Source: Stutzerimonas decontaminans
Lineage (GTDB): Bacteria > Pseudomonadota > Gammaproteobacteria > Pseudomonadales > Pseudomonadaceae
Assembly: GCF_000661915.1 (NCBI RefSeq)
Contig: NZ_CP007509.1
Coordinates: 4,043,501-4,107,500, forward strand
Length of the DNA: 64,000 bases
Direction of reading: 5' to 3'
Every line of letters begins with the position of its first letter. Positions within the stretch are counted from its first letter, which is position 1. A model generated the notes under the pieces. The model saw only the letters and a program-made list of their open reading frames with translations. It did not search any database and was not told where the DNA came from. The position numbers and the translations under genes are program-made. Below, in pieces: positions 41,620 through 51,030 of the stretch.

Positions 41620-42843
41620 CTAGATGACGCCGGCCGCGCGCAGGCCAGCAATCTGCTCGTCATTCATGCCCAGCAGGCGCTGCAACAGCGCCTCGCTGTG
41701 CTCGCCGAGCAGTGGCGGCGGCATGCGGTAATCCACGGGTGAAGCAGACAGCCGCAGCGGGCTGGCCACCTGCGGCACACGGCCGGCCAGCGGGTGCGAC
41801 ATCTCGACGTTCAGCCCGCGATGCTGCACCTGCGGGTCGGCGAACACCTGGGCCAGGTCGTTGATCGGCCCGCAAGGCACGCCGGCCTGCTCCAGCGCAC
41901 CTACCCATTCGGCCGTGGTGCGGAACACCGTGACCTGGCGAATCAGCGGAATTAGCTCGGCGCGATGGGCAACCCGCGCGCGGTTCGTGGCGAAGCACGG
42001 ATCGGTCGCCCACTCGGGACGCCCGGCCACCTCGCAGAACTTGCGGAACTGACCGTCGTTGCCGACGGTGAGGATGATGTCGCCATCGGCGGTGGGGAAA
42101 TCCTGATAGGGCACGATGTTCGGATGGGCATTGCCCATGCGTTTGGGCGCCACGCCGGTGGTGAGGTAGTTGAGCGCCTGGTTGCCGAGGCAGGCGACCT
42201 GCACGTCGAGCAGCGCCGTATCGATATGCTGGCCTTCGCCGCTGCGTTCGCGATGTGCCAGCGCAGCGAGCACGCCAACGGTGGCGTACAGGCCGGTGAG
42301 GATATCGGTCAGCGCCACGCCGACCTTCACCGGCCCGGCGCCCTCCTCGGCATCGCTGCGGCCGGTCAGGCTCATCAGCCCGCCTAGGCCCTGGATCATG
42401 AAGTCGTAGCCGGCACGTGTGGCGTAAGGCCCGTCTTGGCCAAAACCGGTGATCGAGCAGTAGATCAGCCGCGGATTGATTTCCTTCAGACTGGCGTAGT
42501 CCAGACCATAGGCGGCCAGCCCGCCGACCTTGAAGTTCTCCAGCAGCACATCGCACTGCGCCACCAGCTCGCGGATGATGAGTTGGCCCTCGGGCCGGGT
42601 GAAGTCGACGGTCAGCGACTGCTTGTTGCGGTTGGCGGTCAGGTAATAGGCCGCCTCCAAGGTGTTCTCACCGTGCTGATCCTGGAGATAGGGCGGGCCC
42701 CAGTGGCGGGTATCGTCGCCCGTGCCAGGGCGCTCGACCTTGATCACCTCGGCGCCGAGATCACCGAGGATCTGCCCGCACCAGGGCCCGGCGAGCACGC
42801 GGGATAGGTCGAGCACGCGGATATGGGACAGGGCGCCAGGCAT
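41620..42843 (-). CDS. CaiB/BaiF-type (class III) CoA transferase, probable glutarate CoA transferase
   Basis: A 407-residue family III CoA transferase. Motifs: LSRVLAGPWCGQILGDLGAEVIKVE at the N terminus and GYDFMIQGLGGLMSLTG, which includes the catalytic aspartate. It transfers CoA between carboxylic acids. Immediately downstream of glutaryl-CoA dehydrogenase, so succinyl-CoA:glutarate transfer (SUGCT-like) is the likely reaction. The start at 42843 gives the standard MPGALSHIRVLDLSRVLAGP beginning; an upstream ATG at 42951 would run through the REP-like repeats. Confidence 0.87.
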   Translation of the reverse strand: MPGALSHIRVLDLSRVLAGPWCGQILGDLGAEVIKVERPGTGDDTRHWGPPYLQDQHGENTLEAAYYLTANRNKQSLTVDFTRPEGQLIIRELVAQCDVLLENFKVGGLAAYGLDYASLKEINPRLIYCSITGFGQDGPYATRAGYDFMIQGLGGLMSLTGRSDAEEGAGPVKVGVALTDILTGLYATVGVLAALAHRERSGEGQHIDTALLDVQVACLGNQALNYLTTGVAPKRMGNAHPNIVPYQDFPTADGDIILTVGNDGQFRKFCEVAGRPEWATDPCFATNRARVAHRAELIPLIRQVTVFRTTAEWVGALEQAGVPCGPINDLAQVFADPQVQHRGLNVEMSHPLAGRVPQVASPLRLSASPVDYRMPPPLLGEHSEALLQRLLGMNDEQIAGLRAAGVI

Positions 42844-42904
42844 GGACGAAACCTCGAAGCTCAAGTGAACGTCGGGTGGATCGGGGCGTAGCTGATGCTT
42901 CACC

Positions 42905-42958
42905 CATCCACCGTGCGTGGCCAAACGGTGGATGAAGAGAGCGTCATCCACCCTACGG
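42905..42958. repeat. REP-like intergenic palindromes between gcdH and the CoA transferase
   Basis: CATCCACCGT (42905-42914) and ACGGTGGATG (42925-42934) form a perfect ten-base stem with a ten-base loop, followed by another inverted copy TCATCCACCCTACGG (42944-42958). Alternating GGTGGATG half-sites form mutually exclusive hairpins. A related CCACCCTACGG appears near 46627, so this is probably a dispersed intergenic repeat. Confidence 0.65.
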
Positions 42959-42963
42959 CGGCG

Positions 42964-44145
42964 TCAGAAGAACGCCTGGATGCCGGTCTGCGCGCGGCCG
43001 AGGATCAGCGCGTGCACATCGTGGGTGCCCTCGTAGGTGTTCACCACCTCCAAGTTGACCAGGTGCCGGGCCACACCGAACTCGTCGCTGATGCCATTGC
43101 CGCCCATCATGTCGCGCGCCATGCGCGCCACGTCCAGCGCCTTGCCGCAGCTGTTGCGCTTCATGATCGAGGTGATCTCCACCGCGGCGCTGCCCTCGTC
43201 CTTCATTCGGCCGAGGCGCAAGCAGCCTTGCAGGGCCAGGGTGATCTCAGTCTGCATGTCGGCGAGCTTCTTCTGAATCAGCTGGTTGGCGGCCAGCGGC
43301 CGGCCGAACTGCTGGCGGTCGAGCACGTACTGGCGTGCGGTGTGCCAGCAGAACTCGGCGGCACCCAGCGCGCCCCAGCTGATGCCGTAGCGGGCGCTGT
43401 TCAGGCAGGTGAACGGCCCCTTCAGCCCGCGCACGTCGGGGAAGGCGTTCTCTTCCGGGCAGAACACGTTGTCCATGACGATCTCGCCAGTGATCGAGGC
43501 GCGCAGGCCGACCTTGCCGTGGATCGTCGGGGCAGACAGCCCTTCCCAGCCCTTCTCCAGCACGAAGCCGCGGATCTCGCCGGCGTCGTCCTTGGCCCAG
43601 ACCACGAATACATCGGCGATCGGGCTGTTGGTGATCCACATCTTGCTGCCGGACAGGCGATAGCCGCCGTCGACCTTCTTCGCTCGGGTGACCATGCTGC
43701 CTGGGTCGGAACCGTGGTTCGGTTCGGTGAGGCCGAAGCAGCCGATGTATTCGCCGCTGGCGAGCTTGGGCAGGTACTTCTGTTTGGTCGCCTCGTTGCC
43801 GAACTCGAAGATCGGCACCATCACCAGCGAGGACTGCACGCTCATCATCGAGCGGTAGCCGGAATCGATGCGTTCCACCTCGCGGGCGATCAGGCCGTAG
43901 CACACGTAGTTCAGGCCGCTGCCGCCATAAGCTTCGGGAATGGTCGCGCCGAGCAGGCCGGTTTCGCCCATCTCGCGGAAGATCGCCGGATCGGTCTGTT
44001 CATGGCGGAAAGCTTCCAGCACCCGCGGCGCCAGCTTGTCGGCGGCGAACTGCGCCGCGCTGCCCTGCACCATGCGCTCTTCTTCGGTCAGCTGCTGATC
44101 GAGCAGCAGCGGGTCGATCCAGTTGAAGCTTGCTTTGCCGGCCAT
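42964..44145 (-). CDS. gcdH: Glutaryl-CoA dehydrogenase
   Basis: A 393-residue acyl-CoA dehydrogenase that oxidises and decarboxylates glutaryl-CoA to crotonyl-CoA. The FAD/substrate segment [21 protein letters not shown] and the catalytic Glu in [17 protein letters not shown] are intact; full sequence similarity to GcdH from pseudomonads is strong. Used in lysine, tryptophan and glutarate catabolism. It is divergent from a LysR regulator, and followed by the CoA transferase after 120 bases of repeat. Confidence 0.94.
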   Translation of the reverse strand: MAGKASFNWIDPLLLDQQLTEEERMVQGSAAQFAADKLAPRVLEAFRHEQTDPAIFREMGETGLLGATIPEAYGGSGLNYVCYGLIAREVERIDSGYRSMMSVQSSLVMVPIFEFGNEATKQKYLPKLASGEYIGCFGLTEPNHGSDPGSMVTRAKKVDGGYRLSGSKMWITNSPIADVFVVWAKDDAGEIRGFVLEKGWEGLSAPTIHGKVGLRASITGEIVMDNVFCPEENAFPDVRGLKGPFTCLNSARYGISWGALGAAEFCWHTARQYVLDRQQFGRPLAANQLIQKKLADMQTEITLALQGCLRLGRMKDEGSAAVEITSIMKRNSCGKALDVARMARDMMGGNGISDEFGVARHLVNLEVVNTYEGTHDVHALILGRAQTGIQAFF

Positions 44146-44190
44146 TCGGGGCTCCTCTTGTTGTCTTCGGCACCGCGGTCACGCGGGCGG

Positions 44191-44300
44191 GATAAGCTGA
44201 TCCTAGGCGCAGCGACGGTGCGTCGCAAACGAGGATTTCGCACCGAACTGTGCGCTTTGATCACTCCGAGATAAGCTCTTTGCTGATTATCAGGCTTATC
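44191..44300. promoter_or_regulatory. GATAAGC sites between gcdH and its LysR regulator
   Basis: The 173-base divergent intergenic region contains GATAAGC at 44191-44197 and 44270-44276 and the inverted copy GCTTATC at 44294-44300. The last two form a dyad with a 17-base spacer directly upstream of the regulator gene. A LysR tetramer binding several half-sites is a plausible reading. Confidence 0.5.
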
Positions 44301-44318
44301 CCGTGAGGTCTTTGCATA

Positions 44319-45227
44319 ATGCGCCGCAAGATTCCCAGCACCGCCGCGCTGATCGCCTTCGAGGCCGCCGCCCGCCACGAGAGCTTCACCCGCGCGGCCG
44401 ACGAGCTGGCGCTGACCCAGAGCGCCATCTGCCGGCAGATCGGCGGGCTGGAGGAATTTCTCGGCCTGGCGCTGTTCCGCCGCTCGCGACGCGGCGTAAA
44501 GCTGACCGCCGCCGGCCAGTCCTACGCCCGCCGCATCGCCGCGCAGCTGGACGCGGTGGAACGCGACACACTGTCGGTGATGGGCCAGCAGGGCGCGATG
44601 AGCCTTGAGCTGGCCGTGGTGCCGACCTTAGGCACCCAGTGGCTGGTGCCGCGCCTCAGGCATTTCCAGGCGCTGCATCCGGAAATCACGGTGAACCTGA
44701 CCAACCGCACCCGGCCCTTTCTGTTTGCCGATACCGAGTTCGACGCCGCCATCTACTTCGGCGACGCCGACTGGTCCGGTACCGAGGCGCACTACCTGAT
44801 GCCCGAGGACCTGCAGCCCGTCTGCAGCCCCGCCTTGCTGCACGACGGTCAGCCGTTTACGGCGCAGACGCTGGCGGACATGCCGCTGCTGCAGCAGACC
44901 ACCCGACCCTACGCCTGGCGGCAGTGGTTCGATTCGCTGGGGTTGAAAGTCGCCCGCGACATGACCGGTCCGCGGCTGGAGCTGTTCTCCATGCTGGCGC
45001 AGGCGGCCGAGCATGGCATGGGAGTAGCGCTGATCCCGCCGTTCCTGATCCAGCGGGAACTGGCCGACGGGCGGCTGGTGCTGGCGCATCCGCAGGCCTA
45101 CCGCAGCGAGACGCGGGCGTATTACCTGATGATTCCGGAGCGCAAGGTGGAGTCGGCGGGGCTGGTGGCGTTTCGGGATTGGTTGAAGGATGAGGCGAGG
45201 GTGTGGCGGGAGGGGGCAGACTCCTAG
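44319..45227 (+). CDS. LysR-family regulator of the gcdH locus (GcvA-like)
   Basis: A 302-residue LysR protein of the GcvA type: N-terminal helix-turn-helix (IPSTAALIAFEAAARHESFTRAADELALTQSAICRQI) and a substrate-binding-like domain (about 92-295). Its position divergent from gcdH matches the GcdR described in P. putida and P. aeruginosa, which activates gcdH in response to glutarate; assignment by context. Its own start has no strong ribosome site; the ATG at 44319 gives the normal family N terminus. Confidence 0.88.
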   Translation: MRRKIPSTAALIAFEAAARHESFTRAADELALTQSAICRQIGGLEEFLGLALFRRSRRGVKLTAAGQSYARRIAAQLDAVERDTLSVMGQQGAMSLELAVVPTLGTQWLVPRLRHFQALHPEITVNLTNRTRPFLFADTEFDAAIYFGDADWSGTEAHYLMPEDLQPVCSPALLHDGQPFTAQTLADMPLLQQTTRPYAWRQWFDSLGLKVARDMTGPRLELFSMLAQAAEHGMGVALIPPFLIQRELADGRLVLAHPQAYRSETRAYYLMIPERKVESAGLVAFRDWLKDEARVWREGADS

Positions 45228-45275
45228 GGCTCACCGCACCAAGAGAATCAAGCAGCTAACCTTAGCAGGAGCCAC

Positions 45276-46442
45276 TTATGGCCGTGCTGCTACGACAGGC
45301 TCAGGAATAAAGCCTTCGGCCGTCAACGTACGAATGACTCCCCGAAGTAGGTAGTTGTTTGTGAAGCCCAGTGTGTACTGACGGGAGTTGGGCTGAATCG
45401 GGACCAGCATTCGTCTGTCCACCAGCTTCTTGATTTGATAGGTCCGCTGCGGCCCGTTCAGGTCCGGCATCGCATCCGCTAGGTCTCCAGACTTCGCCAC
45501 GCCGCTGTCAGTGTCCAGAAGTCGACGAAGAATTGAGTGCTCCTGGCCGGTGATGTGTTCTCTCTCGCGAGAGAAGGCGAGTGCCGGCTGCAGGATTCTG
45601 GCTTTAAGGTAGCCATAGTCACACAGCCGATCGAGCTTGCTTAGCTCTGTGAGGATGCCTTGGAGTACGTAGATACACCACTGTTCCAGGCCTTGCTGTG
45701 TACCGCGATCAGCCTCGCCCAGCATCTCGTAGTAACGCTCACGATCATTGCAGAACACTGCAGTGGGGTTCAGCAGTCGACCGCCGGCGGAGACATCGAA
45801 TCCGTACTTAATGAGCATCAGGTACGTCAACAAACGAACCACCCGCCCATTGCCATTGGTGAACGGGTGAATCCATCCGAATCGGTGGTGCGCGAGCGCC
45901 ACTTTCATGAGGTGGTACTTCTGCGGATCGCGCGCATTGATGAACGCCACCAACTCATCCATGTACCCACCAACTTGCACGGCGTCCGGCGGGAGGTGCT
46001 CCGATTGCGCAATGCGAACCTGGGTCGTCCTGAGCTGACCGGGAGTCCGGTCTCCCTCTCTGTCGAGCCCCCCTACAGTAATGGCGTGCAATTCTCGAAT
46101 GAGATGGAGGCTGACGTCGTCTCCTTCCTTGAAATGCTGCTCGATGAAGCTCATGGCTCTCTCGATGTTGGAGATTTCCCGCAGTTGATCGGTAGCCGTG
46201 TCATCTCCCTCCATCTTGCTTTCCACGTAATCAGCGAGGGTTGTGTGGTTGCCTTCAATGCGGGCAGATCCGAGGCTTTCCAGGATGTGGAAAACGTTCT
46301 TGAGCTGGAAGAAAAGGCTTGCTGGAGTCGTGCCCGCCAGCCTGTAGCGGCGTAAGTGCTCCAGCTCATTCAAGACATCGACAAGTGGTGAGTCGAAGGC
46401 TGGATTGAGGAGAGCCAAGTCGTGATGAGTGAAATTTGACAT
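45276..46442 (-). CDS. Fic-family AMP-transferase with intramolecular inhibitory motif
   Basis: A 388-residue Fic protein. The catalytic loop HPFTNGNGR (192-200) matches HPFx(D/N)GNGRxxR, and an N-terminal inhibitory motif SARIEGN (59-65) fits (S/T)xxxE(G/N), as in class II Fic enzymes; Glu63 should hold the enzyme inactive until relieved. It also has the C-terminal winged-helix domain (about 290-370). GGAG lies nine bases upstream of the chosen ATG. Codon use is less GC-rich than that of neighbouring genes and the upstream region is A/T-rich, suggesting transfer. Targets unknown. Confidence 0.88.
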   Translation of the reverse strand: MSNFTHHDLALLNPAFDSPLVDVLNELEHLRRYRLAGTTPASLFFQLKNVFHILESLGSARIEGNHTTLADYVESKMEGDDTATDQLREISNIERAMSFIEQHFKEGDDVSLHLIRELHAITVGGLDREGDRTPGQLRTTQVRIAQSEHLPPDAVQVGGYMDELVAFINARDPQKYHLMKVALAHHRFGWIHPFTNGNGRVVRLLTYLMLIKYGFDVSAGGRLLNPTAVFCNDRERYYEMLGEADRGTQQGLEQWCIYVLQGILTELSKLDRLCDYGYLKARILQPALAFSREREHITGQEHSILRRLLDTDSGVAKSGDLADAMPDLNGPQRTYQIKKLVDRRMLVPIQPNSRQYTLGFTNNYLLRGVIRTLTAEGFIPEPVVAARP

Positions 46443-46672
46443 GTTGAAAATCTCCAACCCGCTCAACAATTAAGTCGACACAATGCCACGCAAAACCGCA
46501 AAAATACTAGCCAATGTCACGATTCAATCCACACCACAAGTCAACTCATGCATTCAGCGAACTTAAATCTGAGTGACGACCAAGTCAAAGCTGATCCGCT
46601 CAGGCATGGACGCCCTACGCGGTTTTCCACCCTACGGTTCTTGGCCAGACATGAGAAGGTGACGCGGCAGGA

Positions 46673-47047
46673 TCACTTCTTCTTACGAGGCTTCAGGTAC
46701 TTGGTCAGCCCCTGAAACCACATCACCAGCGCCGGATTCCCCTGGATCTGGATGTCCTTGTTCTGGATCCCCTGCATGAACGCCAGCTGCTTGTTCTTCG
46801 CCGTCATGGTGGCGAAACCATAGGTGGCATCCTTGAACCCCAGCGAGAACGCCGGCTCGCTCGCCGGGCCGCGCTTGCTGGTGACGCGCTGGTCTTTGAC
46901 CACGAAGTGCCGGGCGACCTTGCCGTCCAGGGTATGCAGTTGAAAGCTCAGGTCCTTGTCGCCCAGCTGCTGCTGGAACTCGGGATTGGTGCGGCTGGCC
47001 TTGGCCATCAGGCGGCCCAGCATCCAAAGCAGAAAACGGAATTTCAT
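46673..47047 (-). CDS. SCP2 sterol-binding-domain protein
   Basis: A 124-residue protein with an N-terminal segment MKFRFLLWMLGRLMAKASRTNPEF and the SCP2 lipid-binding fold (about 30-115, with GKVARHFVVKDQRVTSKRG and IQNKDIQIQGNPALVMWF), ending in a lysine-rich tail. Homologues in Pseudomonas may bind lipid or CoA esters; role unknown. It stands alone. Confidence 0.78.
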   Translation of the reverse strand: MKFRFLLWMLGRLMAKASRTNPEFQQQLGDKDLSFQLHTLDGKVARHFVVKDQRVTSKRGPASEPAFSLGFKDATYGFATMTAKNKQLAFMQGIQNKDIQIQGNPALVMWFQGLTKYLKPRKKK

Positions 47048-47153
47048 GGTGAGGTCCCGACCGGTACGAGAAAAGGCCGCATTGTAGTGGCTTGGTCGGC
47101 GGGGGAAAGGATGGGTACGAATGGGTCCGAGACGGACCGGACAGTCAGGTTGA

Positions 47154-47175
47154 CCCGGAGCCCGCTGGCTCCGGG
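47154..47175. terminator. Stem-loop downstream of HU gene
   Basis: A nine-base perfect stem (CCCGGAGCC / GGCTCCGGG) with a four-base loop, starting 11 bases beyond the HU stop codon. No T-run follows on the minus strand, so it could terminate weakly or protect the mRNA end. Confidence 0.5.
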
Positions 47176-47186
47176 GCGGCGCAGCG

Positions 47187-47459
47187 TCAGTTGACGGCGT
47201 CTTTGAGCATCTTGCCGGGCTTGAAGGCCACGGTGTTGCTGGCCTTGATGGTCACCGGCTGCCCGGTTTGCGGGTTTTTCCCGGTGCGGGCACCGCGGTG
47301 GCGCTGAACGAAGGTGCCGAAACCAACCAGGGTCACACTGTCCTTGCGGTTCAGTGCATTGGTGATTTCATCCAGCACGGCGTTGAGTACGCGATTGGCC
47401 TGGTCCTTGGACAGATCGGCCTTCTCGGCAATGGCTGCGGCGAGTTCCGGTTTACGCAT
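47187..47459 (-). CDS. hupA: DNA-binding protein HU, alpha type
   Basis: A 90-residue nucleoid protein, MRKPELAAAIAEKADLSKDQANRVLNAVLDEI, with the beta-arm signature GFGTFVQRHRGARTGKNPQTG. It bends and compacts DNA and forms dimers with the other HU subunit. Synteny with the rubredoxin reductase gene matches PA5348 from memory. The start at 47459 is the family N terminus. Confidence 0.93.
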   Translation of the reverse strand: MRKPELAAAIAEKADLSKDQANRVLNAVLDEITNALNRKDSVTLVGFGTFVQRHRGARTGKNPQTGQPVTIKASNTVAFKPGKMLKDAVN

Positions 47460-47608
47460 TGGGAGCCTCTGAGACGTTTTTGTTGTTGTGTCCGTACTGT
47501 TCACAAGAACAGCGCTAAAGGCGCTGCAACAGCTCTAGGCTGGGGCAGACTTCTGGAGAATGGCACGGCGCTAGCACCTGCGCCAGTCCCTCCGAACGCC
47601 CCGCAGGC

Positions 47609-48793
47609 TCAACTGGGGGACTTTAGCGACAGAATTTGCGGTAGTTCCGCCAGCACCGGCGGCAGCTGCTTGTTCAGCGCCAGGCGCTCCTGCACCGCTG
47701 CTCCAGTCAGCGCATAGCCGAGCAGCTGTCCGGAAGCGCCGAGATAGAGCGCTTTTACGGCATTTCCTTGGGCCTCTACGGTCCAGTTGCCGGCACTCCC
47801 AACCGCCGGCAACGAGACCACTACCGGGCATGCTGGTGTCTTCACGGTGACCGGCATGGGGCCATAACTGACAAAGGTAGGATTGCCAAACAGCGTTTTA
47901 GCCAAGGCCCGCGCCCCAGCCATCAGTGGCATCACGTAGAGCAGGTTCAGCCCCTCCACTTCGGCGCAGTCGCCCAGCGCGTAGACGTGTTCCGCCGAGG
48001 TCTGCAGAAGGCGATCGACAACGATACCGCGCTTGACCTCGAGTCCTGCCTCTGCTGCCAGCTCGGTGCGCGGACGCAGGCCGACAGCACTGACCACCAG
48101 ATCGCACGTCAGCCGGCGCCCATCGGAAAGCGTCGCCTGCAGCCCATCGTCACCACGCTCGAGGCGCTGCAGCGTGCCCCCCAAGTGGAAGCGCGCACCG
48201 ATGCCCTCCAGGCCGTTTTTTACAGCCTGGGCCGCTTCGGGCGGCAGCAGACCGGGCATGACCTGTTCGCTTGGCGCGACCAGATCCACTTCGTGATTAC
48301 CCAGCAGCAGGTCGTTGGCAAATTCACAGCCGATCAGCCCGGCACCGAGGATCAGCACGCGGCGCTTGCCAGCGACCGCTGCGCGGAAGCGGCCATAATC
48401 GTGCAGGTCGTTGATCGGGAAGATTGCGTCGACCGCATCGCCTGCGACCGGCACCTGAATCGTCTGCGCCCCCCAGGCCAGCACCAGGTCGCGGTAGGGC
48501 ACCGGCTCGTTGCCGATCCACACGCGTTGATTCGCCGGATCGAGGTGGGTGACGCGGGTATGGGTGCGAATCTCGGCGTTGAGCTGCTCGGCCATGGCAC
48601 CTGCGGTGGCCATGCCCAGGCTTTCGGCGTTCTTGTTCGCGGCAAAACCGGTCGACAGCAGCGGTTTGGAGTAGGAGCGCCCGTCATCGGCGGTAATCAG
48701 CAACAGCGGCGTCTGGGTGTCCAGCTTGCGGAATTCCCGGGCCAGGTTGTAGCCGGCCAGGCCGGTACCGATGATGACTACAGGTGCACTCAC
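47609..48793 (-). CDS. rubB: NAD(H):rubredoxin reductase
   Basis: A 394-residue FAD oxidoreductase of the pyridine nucleotide disulphide type without the redox cysteines: FAD motif [23 protein letters not shown] motif [19 protein letters not shown], and the second FAD motif [12 protein letters not shown]. It reduces rubredoxin for alkane monooxygenases and other acceptors. It lies 35 bases after the rubredoxin gene on the same strand. Confidence 0.92.
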   Translation of the reverse strand: MSAPVVIIGTGLAGYNLAREFRKLDTQTPLLLITADDGRSYSKPLLSTGFAANKNAESLGMATAGAMAEQLNAEIRTHTRVTHLDPANQRVWIGNEPVPYRDLVLAWGAQTIQVPVAGDAVDAIFPINDLHDYGRFRAAVAGKRRVLILGAGLIGCEFANDLLLGNHEVDLVAPSEQVMPGLLPPEAAQAVKNGLEGIGARFHLGGTLQRLERGDDGLQATLSDGRRLTCDLVVSAVGLRPRTELAAEAGLEVKRGIVVDRLLQTSAEHVYALGDCAEVEGLNLLYVMPLMAGARALAKTLFGNPTFVSYGPMPVTVKTPACPVVVSLPAVGSAGNWTVEAQGNAVKALYLGASGQLLGYALTGAAVQERLALNKQLPPVLAELPQILSLKSPS

Positions 48794-48828
48794 GTCATGT
48801 CCTCGTATGGATGGTTGGGGAAACGGCT

Positions 48829-48996
48829 TCAGCCGATGGCGATCATTTCGAAGTCCATCTTGCCGACGCCGCAGTCAGGGCAAACCCAGTCTTCCGGCAC
48901 ATCTTCCCAGGCCGTGCCGGGCGCAATGCCCTCTTCCGGCACACCCAGCGCTTCGTCATAGATGTAGCCGCATACCACACATTGCCATTTCTTCAT
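48829..48996 (-). CDS. rubA: Rubredoxin
   Basis: A 55-residue one-iron electron carrier found by direct translation: [15 protein letters not shown] at the start and [15 protein letters not shown] at the end. The four iron ligands are Cys6, Cys9, Cys39 and Cys42. It passes electrons from RubB to terminal oxygenases. P. aeruginosa has two tandem rubredoxin genes here; only one is visible in this window. It shares the transcript with rubB. Confidence 0.95.
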   Translation of the reverse strand: MKKWQCVVCGYIYDEALGVPEEGIAPGTAWEDVPEDWVCPDCGVGKMDFEMIAIG

Positions 48997-49073
48997 CGCT
49001 AACCTCGATGCTCATTCGACTGCGACGCACGCTATACCAGAACGGCACGCCGCACCAAACCTACAAATGAAAA

Positions 49074-49093
49074 CGGGCGGCCTAGGCCGCCCG
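49074..49093. terminator. Intrinsic terminator after the glycolate/lactate permease gene
   Basis: A perfect 20-base palindrome, CGGGCGGCCTAGGCCGCCCG, followed on the minus strand by TTTTCATTTG; it closes the permease gene. It lies 18 bases past the stop codon, in the gap before rubA. Confidence 0.85.
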
Positions 49094-49110
49094 TCGCTAT
49101 ACCGTCAGGC

Positions 49111-50814
49111 TTAGCCTGCGGCACCTACCAGCGGATCGCTGATACCCATCACGTAGAACCCGATCAGGCCGATGGTGCCGGCCAGGATGAGGTAGTACAG
49201 GGTCGGCAGCATGGTCTTGCGCAGGGTGATCCCTTCGCGACCGAGCAGGCCTACCGTGGCCGAAGCCGCCACCACGTTGTGAATGGCGATCATGTTGCCC
49301 GCCGCCGCGCCCACCGACTGTAGCGCCACCATCAGTGCACCGGACAGACCCAGCAGGCCTGCGGTGTTGAACTGGAACTGCGACAGCATCAGGTTGGACA
49401 CGGTGTTGGAACCGGCAATGAAGGCACCCAGCCCGCCGACTGCCGGAGCGAAGAACGGATAGACACCGCCCACGCTGTTGGCCACCAGTTGCGCCATCGC
49501 CACCGGCATGGACACCAGGTCGGAGCCATTGACGCCGGAGTTGATCAGGATCCGCACCATCGGAATGGTGAAGATCAGCACGAAGCCAGCGCCGAGCAGG
49601 GTCTTGCTCGACTCGGAGATCGCCGCCCCCAGCTCCTGCGCCTTCATGCGATGCAGGAAGAAGGTGATCAGCACCACGATGCAGAGAATCCCGCCCGGCA
49701 GGTACAGCGGCTCCAGCGTACCGGAAACGCCGGTTTCGCCGAGGATATCCTTCCAGCCGAAGCTGAACGACATCAGCAGCGCCTTGAAGTCAGGGAACAC
49801 CCGCGATGCGACCAGCAGCCCGGCAAGCACCAGGTACGGCGCCCAAGCCATCGGCACGGAGATCGGTGTCTTGCCGGCCACGTCCTCGATCTTCATCTCG
49901 ATCTTGCCCATCCACTCGGACGGCCATTCCTTCGCCGGAGCGAAATCCCAGGTGTCCTTGGGCAGCAGGAAGCCTGCCTTGGCCGCCGGTACGACGATGG
50001 CCAGACCGACCAGCGCACCGATCATCGACGGGAACTCCGGACCGAGGAAAACACCGGCCGCGGCGTACGGAATGACAAAGGCCAGACCGGTGAACACGGC
50101 GAACGGCGCAACCGCCAGACCTTCGGTCCAGGATTTGTTGCGACCGAAATAGCGGGTCATGATGCTGACCATGATCAGCGGCATCAGAATCCCGCACAGT
50201 GCGTGGATGATCGCCACCCGCGAGAAGATCAGGTGGAAGAACACCTCCCAGTTACTGCCCACCGCAGCCAGCTGCTCGCTGATGCCGGTCTTGTCCAGAC
50301 CCGCACCGACGCCAACCAGAATCGGCGTACCGACCGCCCCGAAGGACACCGGCGTGGACTGCACCATCATCCCCATGACCACTGCCGCCAGCGCCGGGAA
50401 GCCCAGCGCGACCATCAGCGGTGCCGCCACCGCCGCCGGCGTGCCGAAGCCCGAGGCACCCTCGATGAAGCAACCGAACAGCCAGGCGACGATCAGCACT
50501 TGAACGCGACGGTCAGGACTGACATTGGAGAAGCCACGCCGAATCGAACTGATCCCCCCGGAATGTTTCAGCGTGTTGAGCAGCAGGATCGCACCGAAGA
50601 TGATCCAGAGGATCGCCGCGGTGAGGATCAAACCCTGCAAGGTGGAAGCGATGACCCGGTTGAGGGTCATGTCCCAGGCCAGCAGACCGATCAGCGCAGT
50701 GAGGACGAAAACCAGCGGCATGGCGTACTTGGCCGGCCAGCGAAAGCCGATCAGCAGCACGCCCGCCAGCACCAGCGGCACGAAGGCCAGTATGGACAGT
50801 AGTGTTTGACTCAT
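49111..50814 (-). CDS. glcA: Glycolate/L-lactate permease (LctP family)
   Basis: A 567-residue inner-membrane symporter with about 12-14 spans: [21 protein letters not shown] at the N terminus and [20 protein letters not shown], a family hallmark. GlcA and LldP are close paralogues, each carrying lactate and glycolate. I favour GlcA because the gene follows glcB on the same strand, the E. coli glcDEFGBA order. A terminator-like hairpin lies between, so it may also have its own promoter in the 216-base gap. Confidence 0.88.
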   Translation of the reverse strand: MSQTLLSILAFVPLVLAGVLLIGFRWPAKYAMPLVFVLTALIGLLAWDMTLNRVIASTLQGLILTAAILWIIFGAILLLNTLKHSGGISSIRRGFSNVSPDRRVQVLIVAWLFGCFIEGASGFGTPAAVAAPLMVALGFPALAAVVMGMMVQSTPVSFGAVGTPILVGVGAGLDKTGISEQLAAVGSNWEVFFHLIFSRVAIIHALCGILMPLIMVSIMTRYFGRNKSWTEGLAVAPFAVFTGLAFVIPYAAAGVFLGPEFPSMIGALVGLAIVVPAAKAGFLLPKDTWDFAPAKEWPSEWMGKIEMKIEDVAGKTPISVPMAWAPYLVLAGLLVASRVFPDFKALLMSFSFGWKDILGETGVSGTLEPLYLPGGILCIVVLITFFLHRMKAQELGAAISESSKTLLGAGFVLIFTIPMVRILINSGVNGSDLVSMPVAMAQLVANSVGGVYPFFAPAVGGLGAFIAGSNTVSNLMLSQFQFNTAGLLGLSGALMVALQSVGAAAGNMIAIHNVVAASATVGLLGREGITLRKTMLPTLYYLILAGTIGLIGFYVMGISDPLVGAAG

Positions 50815-50946
50815 TTGTTGGGTCCCTGCGTTTTTTGTTGTGAACCGCTTCTATTGTGTCCGGGCATGCCCGGTGCCTCGCATGAAACGCCCCCACGCGG
50901 TGCGCTTCCCGACGGCCCGGCCGAAACCGTGCCGCTCATGCTCGAA

Positions 50947-50976
50947 AGCCCCGGACGCCAATCGGCGCCTGGGGCT
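50947..50976 (-). terminator. Terminator-like hairpin in the glcB-glcA gap
   Basis: On the minus strand a stem of 13 pairs, with one mismatch and one wobble (AGCCCC.GGCGCC against GGCGTCC.GGGGCT), is followed by TTTCGAG. It begins about 55 bases downstream of the glcB stop and would limit read-through into glcA. Confidence 0.55.
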
Positions 50977-51030
50977 GCTGTCCTGCACCGCGCGCGCCGG
51001 CCTCCGGCAACGCGCGGCTTGCTGCCGCTG

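Noticed and set aside
42895..44274. A 459-codon plus-strand frame opposite gcdH
   Set aside because: It starts inside the repeat region and is antisense to a full-length acyl-CoA dehydrogenase.
49111..50814. L-lactate permease as part of a lactate operon (lldP)
   Set aside because: No lldD, lldE or dld gene is adjacent; the position after glcB fits glcA better, though paralogy prevents certainty.
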